64,000 nt of DNA from contig NW_023998493.1 of the NCBI RefSeq assembly GCF_014805625.2, forward strand, positions 1,846,082 through 1,910,081. Direction: 5' to 3'. Positions within the stretch are counted from its first letter, which is position 1; the number at the start of each line of letters is the position of its first letter. The notes below the pieces were generated by a model. The model did no database searches. It was not told the origin of the DNA and saw only the letters and a list, made by a program, of their open reading frames with translations. This DNA comes from Glossina fuscipes. Its lineage: Eukaryota > Arthropoda > Insecta > Diptera > Glossinidae. A program made the position numbers and the translations under genes. Shown piece after piece: positions 33,600-45,612 of this stretch.

Positions 33600-36500
33600 A
33601 TTTTTTAGATCTTACTCTATATAAAATTTTTATGAAAAGTAGGTAATTATTTGGCGACAAAGTTGTAAGTAGGTGTAACTCTTTACGACGAACAATAATC
33701 AAATCTCGACGAACAATAATCAAAAGCGCCCTTCAATATAAGGACGTTCATGCGAAGTATGTCTTCAAGCGGGAAAATTGACTGTGATGGTCAACCCAAA
33801 GAAAATATTTTTTATTTAAATCAGGTCTACTTGCAAGACTGGAAACTGTTTACCTTGCCCTCGTATTTGTACTTATATAACTTGTGACACTTTTTAATGA
33901 AATTATAGTGCATAGCGCATCAGTTAAAGGCGGGTAATCTTATCGCAGCTGTCTAACATTTAAATATAAATTAAATGCTAAAATCTTCATTAATATGCAT
34001 CATCCTGACACAATTACGCTAATAGCGTATCTTATATATGTAATTGGCAGTAATTCCATTAGATGAACAGCAACTGCTTTACTTCTTGCTTTATTATTGT
34101 GTGCTGTAAAGTCCTTAAAAAAACTGTACGTATGTCGGTGATTGTGTGTGTTTGTTGTGTATGCATTTGATTGAAACGCTCAACTATTCTAAAAGTACTT
34201 ATTCACGACGTTTACGCAATTAAATATTTCAACTTCGAAAGTCTAATAAATGAATTAGAAGGAGTATGAGTTAGTGGGTGAGAAATGTGTGTGAGAAATG
34301 CTATGACATTTAATCATCGTTAGCGTTGATATAAATTGGATGTAAACTGTATGCCAAAACAGGGAAGTGAATGCTCAAAACTTTCGAAACACTTTGCAAA
34401 TTTGCACACATTATAATTCCATTTCTGTATATATACGAGTTTGAAAATATCGCTTCTATATGCGAATTTACTTTGCACTACTGACTGTCGCTGTTGACTT
34501 TCATTACGAACGCTTCACGGAAAGCTTAATGATGTTTTACGCACAAGCTCGTGGTGTAGAGTAATTTAAATAAAAATTTCAAATAAATTTGGTTGATTTG
34601 AATCACTAAAAGAAGCAAGTCGCTGAAGACTTTCGAAATTATTCCATAGGGCATTTTAACTATTCATTAAATTCGTTTAAATTTATTGAATGAAAATGCA
34701 ATAATTTAACTCAATTTAAGCACAGTGACGCTTGGTATATTTATTTATATTTTTGCATACTTCATGAAATTCGTTTGAGCCCAATAAGCGACAATTTATT
34801 GAAAAACTCTCAAGTAAAGAAAAAACTAGGAAACACAAGCAAAAAAATTTCTACGTGACTTTTTGCTAAATTCAAAAATTTTTTCTGTTAAATTGTTTTT
34901 GTTTTTCACGGGAAGAATTTTTTTTTTCAAAAGTTTTTATTTTAAGCCAGTTAATACGTCAATTTTAAAAGAGAAAGGAAACAAATGAAAAAAAAAAAAA
35001 CGGAAGCTTTTAAATGCCATCGATTGAAGAGGATTTTCACTTATTGAAAACAAAAATTTTAACTGAAAAGTTTAAATTCCAAATTTCTCTCATTCGCTCA
35101 ATTGTTATTGCTATACTACGTTTACCGGCCCATTTCATCTTTATTTCCAGTTAAGGAATAGAGCGGGTGCAGCGGTTTATGAATAGGTTTTACCTAAGTA
35201 AATTTTTATTGAATAAAATGAAATCTTAAAACTGATCCAGGAGTTAACACAATTAAACTCAATTGCGACGTTATAGTTTGCGTTTCGGGTATTAAATACA
35301 AATTTGCTTTTTAGATCGTGATGTTTTTATTTGATGTTTGTTTCATAAACACAGAAGTGAAAGGAGGAAAATCAAGAGGAATACATCTCTTCACTCTGGG
35401 GTTTATTATACGTATTCGGTGTTCCCAATTTAGTTCCTTCAACTCATGGTAAACTTGATTCACTTAATTTGATCGAAAGACGGGTGTCCGTTACCGCACA
35501 ATCACGTACGGATTTATTACATCATGTTGCGTTTTACTACGATGGAAAGCTCCTATGGACGACGGCGCATTAATTTCGAATCTTTATGGCGCATCATATA
35601 TCCTATCCGCAATGCGAACAGCAATCAAAAGCCTAGCTTTATGGAAAACGGAAAACAAGAAAAGACGAAGTTACATCACGACTTACTTCATGTCCTACTT
35701 TCGATTGTCCTCCTCCATGCTATACTCGAAATAAAACATCCTTATTATGAATACCTTATCTTATTTCCCCAAATACTAGTGTCTAAGCTACCGTGCTATA
35801 TATACACAAATAACTTATAATCTAAGTATGAGATTGAAACGAATTTATGACTTTGTCTTCACAACACTTTAACACGTATAAGATGAGAGATATCCAACAT
35901 TCTTGCCACAGAGAGAGACTCGTAAAGCGGTTCAGTATGCTTTATATATTTCAGATCTCAATATATCCATTGCACAGGAAATAAATACACATATACCAAT
36001 CACACGTGGAAACATGAACGTGAAATTATTTTTAGGACATTTAAGTGTTTATTAATTTAAAAATATACGAATATTTTCCACTTGCTTCATATATTATATT
36101 AGCAGTGTTCAGGTGTATTCCACGCTATACATATGCGTTTTCTAGCTTATTTTTATTTTTTGTTGACATTTTATAAAAATGAAAGTATACTTATTTATTT
36201 CATTACATTGTGACTACTTTGCTTAAAGTAAGTATTAGTAAGTATTATTAAGTATTAAAATCTTTTGAAAGAATAAGGTACTATGTACTTGTAGAAACGA
36301 TTTCTGGTAGCCTTCACCTCTTCAAATAGTAGGAAACAGAATTTTCATTCTTTGCTTCTCATGAAATATAGGATTCTCTACGATATCTCATATAAAACAC
36401 GATTGGATCTCTTGTCACATTTCCATACAAATAGATATTTTTCTGGCTTGAAAATGAATTTTGCGGAAACGTTCGAGTTCAGATATTAGTTCATAAGTTA

Positions 36501-36970
36501 ACACTATATGCAGAGATGGCAGTAAATGTGCATCTGAAAATCATATAAATGATTTTCGATAATGTCACTTAAATGTTGGTGCAAGAATGGGTTAACGTTC
36601 GGTAAAAAAGAATTGCAGCTGCTCTACAAACCAGTAGTAACCCAATACGTTATTAATAAATAAATATTATATATCTCTCTATTGTATATTACTCTATCAG
36701 GTGTTCGCTTGTATTTGAGTAAATATTTTACATTATAAATATAGCGACTGAAAACCACTCGTCTCTGCTTGAACTTGCTTGTAAAGATCAGTTGAAAATG
36801 TTGCGAAACATCTACCTCCAGACACGTTATTTTTAATCAATTTCTTTAGGATTGTGCAGTGAACAGTACATGTTATATGTGTGGAGAGATCGAAACGTTT
36901 TATTTTATCGATTTTTTGGTAAAAAAAATTAATAACGATTTTCCTATCACATCAAAGGACTTAAGAAAAT
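33600..36970. other. AT-rich DNA with no recognisable gene
   Basis: A short tandem pair of CGACGAACAATAATCAAA lies at 33686-33703 and 33707-33724 (period 21). A plus-strand frame at 35524-35820 (98 codons) has no motif I recognise. AAGTATTA units occur at 36228-36256. Otherwise nothing. Confidence 0.5.
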
Positions 36971-36980
36971 AGACACTAAT

Positions 36981-37229
36981 TTGCATTTCTACGCTCTCAG
37001 GGGTTGCCATTCGGAAGATGAATTTCATGTCTGCAGAGTTGCTCCTAATAAACCCAAGTGTCAAAGACAGCCAGTATATTGTCTAATAAATTGTCCTTCT
37101 TGCCGCCAGACTCGACCAAAATTAATATGGATTACCGCCAGGTTTAGTGCTAAGCTGAACATTAAAACGTATTTTTTCGGAGATACCCATTTTCAGAAAT
37201 ATTACAGGCGTTCACCTGCAAGCCCCTGA
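36981..37229 (+). other. Unassigned open frame
   Basis: 82 codons with an unusually mixed composition for this region, including seven Cys (for example VYCLINCPSCRQTRPK). The Cys spacing does not match a zinc-finger or secreted-peptide pattern that I can name. There is no supporting neighbour, splice pattern or second copy in the window. Probably chance or an eroded transposon. Confidence 0.12.
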
Positions 37230-40200
37230 GCAAGCACAGAAATGCATAACTATTCAAGTAAAATGTTCTTCAAAGTTTTTATGTACTGATCGGTCCCCAT
37301 GTACTTGTCATTTACCTTATATTGTTTGGAGGAGGCTACAATAAAGATTAAATCGATTATAAGCATTACACAGTTAGGCTTTGAAGTATATGACCTACAA
37401 AGAGACAGCAAAGTATTTATAACCATTTTCAAGACAAAGGCTTTTTAGGCTAAGCCAACATGAGTATTTTACGTTCATTCAAGGCAAGAACTAGGCCTTT
37501 TTCATTCTGCCGTATATTTCGGTTTACTTTCACGGTACAGACTCTTTGGCGAGGCTTACCTTTAATATCTTGATGTTAGGAACATTAGCAAGAGCATTAA
37601 AAAATCTGGACGAGTGATATTCTCCCGTCATCTTAACAACTATACTGTGTATCTCACATGTAAACAAAGCTATCAAGGCTGCTAAGCAACTAGCCTGTCA
37701 CGGCTTACGAATTCAACCTTATTTTGTCGCGATATCCTAGTTTTCTTTAACATTTCCTCTTAACTATTATGCGCATATTCCGGCTTTTAGTTAAACGCTT
37801 AACTTGCTTTAAACTTTTTCCAATAGCTTCAGTCAGATTTTTTAGCGGCTATGATTGTTTGAAGTTACTGCATTCCTCTTTCTAACCCCATCTGTCAATC
37901 GTAAGTATTATTTGATTTGCAGTAATTTCGTTTTACTATTCAAGTCTCTTTTATCTCTTTCTCTTCCCGATCTAAAATGATTTAGTCTTGTCCTTACGTC
38001 GCTTAATTCCAACAATAGAAAAGAAAGGTCTATATCTTGATCATTTATTTATATTTTTTTAAAAGTCTTCAAAACTTATTAGATCGTTGCAACGCAAAAT
38101 TATAATATATTTACTTAGATTACAGAATTTATAATCGACTTGATGTGTACAAAACCGCAAAGTTGTGCGCGCTCTTTCGTCTTTTATCCGTTCCACATAT
38201 TCGTAATCCGTTACTTTTGTCCACCTGCGGTGTGCAAAGTTTTGTTGTGGTCGTTTAATTAGGTTAAGAGCGTTGGATGTAACGACACCAACTGCACCGG
38301 ATACAACATGCATGCACGTAGCAATCGCAACAACAAGAGCAACAAGTAATTAGGCATTATCAAAAATCACCATAACGATTTGTTTGCTTTTCTACTCGTA
38401 GTATACGCTATAGTGTTAATGACACTGTCGCTGTTGGCGGTATCATGCTTGCAAAGTTATGTAGAGAATACTATTTGCCACGGTTAATTAACAATTTAGT
38501 CTTACTGTTTTTTAATAAAGCTTTAGGAAAGTTTATGAACTTGATAAAAACCTCATTTCAACTTTTTATATCTACCGAAATGTTCCTTAATAGATCGACA
38601 TACTAATGGGTGAAAAAAAAACCGACAAGTTCAAATACTGTAGTCGAGCAACGACGCTCACAAAATAACCTGCGCAACGTTTCGCGTACTACGGTCCGAT
38701 TTTACGAATTTAATAAAAATTACAAATTTTGCAAAACAATGAAGAAAAAGAGGGTATAGAAACGGGATTTGTGACATATGAACTCGTCTAGCCCAAATTT
38801 AATGTTGTCATGACTTGCTACATCTGAAATATTATTAATTAGATTGTGACAATTAGATTCGTACAAAAGCTTACTGTAAATAAGAACTTTTATATGGGAT
38901 TGCGCACGAAAAATAGACCAATGCGGTCCCAATCTAGCTCAATAAATTTTAATGTCAAGTCACTAGTCTAGACGGCTTGTCATAGCATATAGATAAAAAC
39001 TAAACCTTGCTGCTATATAGCGGCCTGTTTTACAAAAGAACGAATAAACGGGAAGAGGTTCAAAATATGGTTCCATTCCAAGCAAATATTCTACACTCAT
39101 TTAATATGCAAAACTATTATTTCCCGTATATTTTTAACTAGATGTAATCACATATATATTGCCTTATGTATTGAATTCTTGACAGTTAGGTGGTGTATGG
39201 GGAGTGGTTGTAAATATGACTCAATTTCATTTATTTTTAATAGAATTGTCAGTCTAACAGATTTATTCAATGTATATCCAAAAATTACGTAATGTACTTT
39301 GAAGAGTAAAATATATTGGCAGATATTCAAATGGCAAGTAGAGAAATGCTGAAACGGATTCGTAGAATAATTCCGAATCGATAGATCTAGCTTGCCGCAC
39401 AGGCCCGCAGAACGTAACATGCCGGTATTGGGTGTAGGGAATAGGAATTTTTTTGATAGGAAGGCAGCTTCATGGTTACTGTTTATCTTTTTTAAATCCG
39501 CTACCTAAAGATTAAAGGCATGTACATTTTGTGGAACCATTCGCAACACTTAGAAAGAAGATTAGAAACTTTTGAAAGCTTATGTACTTTCTCAACTTTA
39601 TCAACTTCTGAACCGACGTAGTCTGTCCGTTTTAAAATTAAAGCGCACGCCTGCGGTGCAGGCTATACATTTGGTCTTTGTGCTAATTACTCGTAAACTC
39701 CACGTACATTCGATAGGTAATATGACAGCCTCTGTCGCCTATTATTGTAGTTTATGAACTTTTATTTATTTTTTTTAAGCTAAGATTAATGAAAATAAAA
39801 GATTCGGCTAAAGCTGAATATAATTTTTTACTTATTTCATATTATTATTGTTACAGTTTATATTAATTTTTCACTGGTCATGGTTAAAATGTTGTTGTTG
39901 ATCATGTTTATGTGTTGATAGCGTACACGTAAATGATATGCCACAAAATTTACTGGTTTAAGGGTTTACTGCGTTGACGGATTTAACGTTGGTTAGTCGT
40001 TTGTTAACTGCTGCCGCCGCATGCACATATTCCCACACACATCCATACGTACGTATACTCACAATTAATTACAGCGCCATTTAATGAACTAACCTAACCG
40101 CAAATTCTGTGGTAAAATTAATAAAAAAAAAAGGTCTGTTATTATCATCAGAGTATTGTGCAATAAATATAAAGCTTATGTAGCGAAAATGCTGATAATT

Positions 40201-40835
40201 TTGATAAGAAAAAAGATTTTAATTAAAAATACACAAACGCGTTGCTCTGAGCGCAGCCAAATAGAAGAAGTTAGAGTATAACCACATGAGGCCTTGTCTT
40301 GCCTATCAGGCTTTGATATTCAAGTTGAATATAGAAACAGAAAACAATTTTTGTGTACCTACTCATTGCCTTCAAAGCCTTCAACTTGAAAGCTAAGGGC
40401 ACTATAAGTAAAACAAAGGGTTTTATATGGTTTAAGCCTTAAAATCTGTTGCTGAAAGCTTTGTAAATAATTAGCAAACAGTAAGGGAATCTTTTGGACT
40501 ATTTAATGAAAAAAAAAGGAATGAAAAAAGAAAGAGATAATCAACGTAAACGTAACATGTGCAATGTCCGCTGATTTGAAGATAAGGTGAAGATTCAATC
40601 ATTCAATAGATTGCTAGTATATACTCTTATGTATAGCATATGTTTCAAATCCTACTTCACATCACTAAAAACTGTGTTTACATACTTCATCTTAATTATA
40701 AATGATTTTTTTCGTCATTGATGAATTTTGCTGATTTTCGAAACCGGGATGTGGATTTTATTCAATAAAAATCGAATAGTTCTGGTTTTAAGGCAAACAT
40801 TTAAAGGATAATAAGCAAACACTTTATAATGAGCC
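37230..40835. other. AT-rich DNA with no recognisable gene
   Basis: A minus-strand frame at 38059-38313 (84 codons, containing RPQQNFAHRRWTKVTDYEYV) looks more protein-like than its neighbours but is unassigned. A family A-like tail phrase, GATTCGGCTAAAGCTGAATA, occurs at 39801-39820. No other feature is supported. Confidence 0.45.
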
Positions 40836-40837
40836 AC

Positions 40838-41145
40838 GGCCGACCAGTAGGTAACCTACATCACTTCGCTTAATACTTTGTTTAACAGTTACTAATATAA
40901 AAATTTTTCAATATGAGATGTTAGATGTGAAGTATCGAAAAAGTATTTCTGTATGCATCATTTTCAACCCCCGTTGTCCTTGTGATTTCATCAAAATATC
41001 TCATAAATTGCGACCTTTACGTTGAACACAAAAATACAAGATGGACAGGTGTAGACCGATTGAGAAAGTGATTCCAAATCAACCAGTATAAAAAAGGTGG
41101 ATCCATCTCAAGACGTTCTGGACGTTATATATAAAAATCATCAAT
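40838..41145 (+). repeat. Dispersed repeat family B, copy B3
   Basis: It starts CCACGGCCGACCAGTAGGTA with ACTTCGCTTAATACTTTG, and continues with GATTTCATCAAAATATCTC, AATTGCGACCTTTACGTTGA, AGTGATTCCAAATCAACCAG and TATAAAAAAGGTGGATCCA. Order and phrases match B1 and B2. The middle is shortened compared with B1. Confidence 0.65.
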
Positions 41146-41224
41146 CAGTATCGCCTTATTGAACACGGGAACAGATTTTCTTATTCAAAGAAAATATCTA
41201 TTTTTGTAACGATATTTTTTTAGG

Positions 41225-41515
41225 TTTATCTTGCTGTAGTCGGAAAACAAATTTTTCGCCCCTTTGCAAAAGAGATCTGAGAGAATTGTGGGCGTGTGCC
41301 TTGACCGATTTGGCCATTTTCAGCAATACAAACTGCATTCAAGAACTTCCAACGTTTCTGCCAATTTAGAGCCGATAACTTCATCTGTCTCCCCAGGCGA
41401 ATACAAGACACATTATATGAAGGGACAAACGGAGGTGTTTAAATCGATCCACAATTTGATGCTAATCAAAAGTATATTTATTTTGTGTGGCTCCCCTCAC
41501 AAATCTATCTGAAAA
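41225..41515 (-). repeat. Dispersed repeat family A, partial copy A7
   Basis: On the minus strand it reads ACAAAATAAATATACTTTTG, TTAGCATCAAATTGTGGATC, AAATTGGCAGAAACGTTGG and GCCAAATCGGTCAAGGCACA, then CGCCCACAA. It preserves a stretch of the first module (GGCCAAATCGGTCAAGGCACACGCC) that is damaged in other copies. The opposed frames here are not genes. Confidence 0.6.
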
Positions 41516-41607
41516 GAGAATACCTCTATCTACCTTTATCTTTATTGTTAAACAATATTAGGTTATCTACTCCATAATATGCACAACTGTACAGCACATC
41601 AACATAT

Positions 41608-42262
41608 ACAGGAGTCCCTCGCTTAACACGGTGCTTGCAAAGCATGGTCTCAAAATAACATAGCAAAAAAATCTGCGACAATTATAACACGGTTTCGATA
41701 CAGCACGATTTCAAAAAGAAGGACATGTGTTTTTCAATCGATTTCGTCGCTCTATACGATATTTTATTATAAATGAGAAAGTATTTCACGATTTCGATGC
41801 AGCACGCTACTTATTACGCTACGGCGTACTTATTCGCACACATCCTGCATAAATTTGTAAAGCGTGATGTCTGCCCATCACAATTACTCTCCAAAATAGA
41901 ATTTGCAAACAAAACTTACATTATTACAAACCTCAAATGCATGATTTTTGGTTTGAATTTCAAAAATTTGTTTCAGTGAATGTATTCTCATTAATAAGTT
42001 CGGAAATTAATTAGACTGAGGTTTCAAATGCGGCTAATGGAGAGAAAAGTTCTGTAGTTCAAGGGAAACGTATGCGTTTCCTAATGTATCCTCAAATTGC
42101 GCTTTTTCCATATAAGTTCCCTACTTCGTAGTCTCCAAGCTGCAAAACGATAGATAGCTAAAGAAGGAGTTTCATTGTCTTGTTCTTCATCGCTGTCACT
42201 ATTATCCTGTAATTGTCATTTAGGTCATCCTCCTCGTCTTCAGAAATATCAGCATTCTCAAG
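41608..42262 (-). mobile_element. Probable pogo/Tigger-like DNA transposon end with transposase C-terminal remnant
   Basis: The left edge CAGGAGTCCCTCGCTTAACA and the subterminal phrases CACGGTTTCGATACAGCACG and CACGATTTCGATGCAGCACG (with TTTCGTCGCTCTATACGAT between) are the type of ends seen in Tigger/pogo elements, which repeat an ACGATTTCGAT word near their termini. Inward, the minus strand reads LENADISEDEEDDLNDN, then after a one-base shift LQDNSDSDEEQDNETPS, then YRFAAWRLRSRELIWKKRN and a stop near 42080. An acidic stretch before the C-terminus is known from such transposases. The D-D-D core and the other end were not found. This is an inference from partial features. Confidence 0.4.
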
Positions 42263-42264
42263 GC

Positions 42265-43435
42265 AGGTAAAACATTATTTGTGTGTATTTTCCCTTAACT
42301 TTCTTTGGAATGTGATTTCTTAGAAAATCGATTTGTTTTCACGAAAACTCAAATCATCAAATGCGGGATTTTCGTAACTTTGATTATGCGACAAACGCGT
42401 ATTGCAGACATTTGGACACATACAGTATATCTCAAAAATCGGCTATATATCCAATAAAGTTTTCGGATACTTTATTAAACATTGATAGCTTACATGACAA
42501 GAGATGAGAAGTGATTTTCACATAATTTTGTACTTAACTTTATACCATCGACATGAGAAAGAATAAGAGCGCTTATTTTACGACTTCCAGAAGATGACAA
42601 TTATTCGTTCATAAGACTTTTACGCAATGTTTGTGAACTATCAACATCCTACCGAACTCAGAATGAATGCATTAATTTTATGTCAAGCTGACCTTAAACT
42701 AACAAGAACTTGCTGTCATTCCGATAATCTACAAACAATTATTTAATTTCGACATTAGTGAGTCCAACAATAAAACGTCTTAGTACCATCAAGATTTGGA
42801 AGAGGGAGGGGGACGCTGCTCCTTTTTATTAATAGAAAATAATAACCTTTACAAGCAAGTGACAGTTTTGTCCACCGTTTGCGTCATCGGCTCGTGACTC
42901 CAATTCATTTTATTCTTAGTACGGCGTTAATTTCGCAATTGTTTTGAATTTGAAATAAAATTAGACACAATTAATACACGATTGATTTTCTATGATGTTA
43001 TATATAATATTATGTCATGTTTCACTTATTTCACTGATTTTCATTCCAAACAATTAAACCGTTTTCGTGCAAATGTGATGAGTGTCTGCTTGTATGTATA
43101 GCGTTGTGCGCAACAACAAAATGCTCAACAAAAAAATATATCGATTCAATTTTATTACGTTATAAGTCTGCTGCACCACAAGGGCAGCTTTATGTAAACA
43201 TTAATTTATATTTTACTCTCACACGCTACTTGAGCATATATTTCGCACTAATTCAATACAAAAAGCAATTGATTTAACAGCAAAAGTTTCGATTATGATA
43301 CAAATATATTTTATTTGTTTTGCGTTCCACTTATTAATATTGACCATGAAAATCGTTCAGTCTTCCTTAAATCAATTATTTCGATAGTATATTAAAGCAG
43401 CTCCCTCGTTGTAGTGTTTTGCATTTACTAAATCA
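42265..43435. other. AT-rich DNA with no recognisable gene
   Basis: It should contain the rest of the transposon to the left if that were intact, but I read no transposase core. No other feature is supported. Confidence 0.45.
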
Positions 43436-43439
43436 TCTC

Positions 43440-44013
43440 TGGCCCACTTTCAAAGTTCGATGTGTTTCAACATTTTATAATCGGCATATAGCCAAACATG
43501 TAAATTTCGTCCTTGATCACTAATGCTGAGTGATTGTATCTGCAACCGTCTATTAGGGGTCAGTATTTCCCACCTATCATAGCGTACATCGTAGCGTTTA
43601 CAATAATTTGTTCGTTCCCATCGATTTGTGCAAAATCCTCCAATAAAAAACCTGCGAATGACTATGAGAGGCGACATCAAAAGATGATAAACAGTTTGTG
43701 TTATTATCCAGGTTATCGACCAGCTAGATGGTCGAAACGATTACACAACATTGTACGATTCGATTATTTTCCTTAACTGTAAACATTATTTTCAATTGTT
43801 GTTGCGTGATTGTTATGTCTGTATTGCGAAAGGGTATTTGAACAATAGTATCAAGCGTTGATTGTTGAATTGTAATATCCGCCGATTGAACTATTCCCTC
43901 CACCGATCAAATAAATAAATCCATTTATGACCACAAGCTTCAAAATTCGCATGGATGTTCTTAATAGGTGTAACCTTTCTCCGTTGGTTAGTAATGGGAT
44001 TATAGTATTCCAT
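43440..44013 (-). pseudogene. Kelch-repeat protein remnant (decayed exon or retrocopy)
   Basis: On the minus strand, pieces of at least three kelch (beta-propeller) repeats appear in order but in shifting frames. At 44010 inward, EYYNPITNQRRKVTP. After a small indel, VVINGFIYLIGGGNS (43934-43890). A poor stretch follows. Then FFIGGFCTNRWERTNYCKRY and YDVRYDRWEILTP (about 43640-43550). After another shift comes HSALVIKDEIYMFG (43545-43490). Each matches the kelch layout: paired Gly after a hydrophobic strand, then Tyr-Asp and Trp about six residues apart. Kelch proteins often serve as substrate adaptors for ubiquitin ligases or bind actin. No BTB or BACK domain is visible. Frameshifts and stops argue against a working exon. 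On the upstream side it abuts repeat family B at 44029. Confidence 0.65.
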
Positions 44014-44028
44014 ATATTTCATAGCTAT

Positions 44029-44235
44029 GCCGTGACGGCCCCTCATAAAATACTTTATCCCATCCTATAAATATTCATATGACTTCTTCTCAAAATAAGG
44101 ATTTCCCCGAGAAATGGTCGAAAAAGTGTTTCGATCTCAACCTTTTTCCAGCAAAACATTGAAACTTTGTCTCCAAATAAGGAGAAGCAATTGCGAGTGC
44201 CGGTCTGTGAGCATAGACAGTCTCATCCGGAACAT
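44029..44235 (+). repeat. Dispersed repeat family B, copy B4
   Basis: It starts GTGACGGCCCCTCATAAAAT with ACTTTATCCCATCCTATAAA (the eroded CCATTAAATACCCTACACC phrase), then GAAATGGTCGAAAAAGTG and TTTCGATCTCAACC. The end of the family is not readable. Confidence 0.5.
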
Positions 44236-44239
44236 TTAG

Positions 44240-45608
44240 AGTAAAATGACACTGTTGTGAAACACAAAAATCTACTGAAGTGAAGATAGCGCCCCAACAT
44301 AACCCACATTTCTATGATTCGCGTCTTTGCGAAAAATGTCTTTGCTAAGTTACAATTTATTGCGAAATAAACAACAATAAAGTAAAATAAGTGCGAGAAT
44401 TAAATAACCTTGGCAAACGTGCACATATAAAACATACTAAACCGCTAATTACAAACACAAAACCAAAAATACTTAGTAATTCCTAATAAATCTCATGCAA
44501 AAGTACGTTACAAATACTGAAAGAATGCAATGTTAAAATCGTGTTATAATCATTTTTAGACTACAGACTTTTGATATGTCGTGAAAAATGCTAAAACCTA
44601 TCAGAAAAATCTAATTTCATTACCCTGCTCCCGGTCCGTCACCTCGAAATTCGCCAAAAACCGGCTCTCTCCATATACCCAAAACACTAAAGGCGAAATG
44701 GTTGCAATATGAAACAAATTTTATGTAAATGAATTAACATAATTTCTAAATTTTACAATCCTTCATCATTTATGAATTTGTAAAACGAACCAAGTTTTTT
44801 GTTTTTGAAAAAATGTGGGCTAGGTACAATGGGTTGACTTTACATCAGTAAAAATCTTATGGTGGATTCAAACATCGCTGAAAGCTGAAGTTTCGCCGCC
44901 AACTTTTTTTTCCGGTGCAGTTTATTTAAAGCATCAGCTGGTCGGGACTTGAATTAAAATACGCTTGAGGGTCGATTTGTTTGCTAATATTTGCATTGCT
45001 TGCAGACCTGAGAGCATAATATGAAAATTTGGAAAGCAAATCTATGCGGAATGATTGTTAGGTTACTATATCGTATGCGGAGAGATGAACTAAAAGGTGG
45101 ACACAGCTGAAAAATCCTTAAAGTTGCTATGCGACGCAGACCAAATTGAATAGATTGCCCAACTATTTAATTAAAACATAAACACGCAAAAATGTGTAAT
45201 CGAAAGTAATAATCAAGCAAAGTTTTAACAATCGCAAGTGCCTTTCAGTATTAGAGTAGGTATTGGCCTACTTTTCTGCTTACGCCTTTGACATTGTGAG
45301 TTGTGACGGTGTGACAGCATTTAAGTATCATCTTCTACTTTATCTATTCCTTAGGAGGTTCTGTCGCCGTCTTTGACAAAAATATCAACTGTTAAAAAAA
45401 TCAGAGCCAATTATAATATTTTGATATATTAGCTTTAGTCGCCGGCCGGACAAACAGAAAAAGCATACCAAAATTTTCATAAAATAATCAACGTCTGAAA
45501 ATGTCTTTTGCTGAAAAGCTCGAAGAAACTTAAATAGAATTCTCACTATATTAAATTGTGGAATTTGTTGCGTCAATGTGGTACCATTTAAAAGTTAAGA
45601 ATTAAAGT
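44240..45608. other. AT-rich DNA with no recognisable gene
   Basis: Nothing supported. Confidence 0.5.
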
Positions 45609-45612
45609 GAGG

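Noticed and set aside
35524..35820. 98-codon plus-strand frame as a possible exon
   Set aside because: No recognised domain, no convincing splice sites at its edges, and no related frame nearby.
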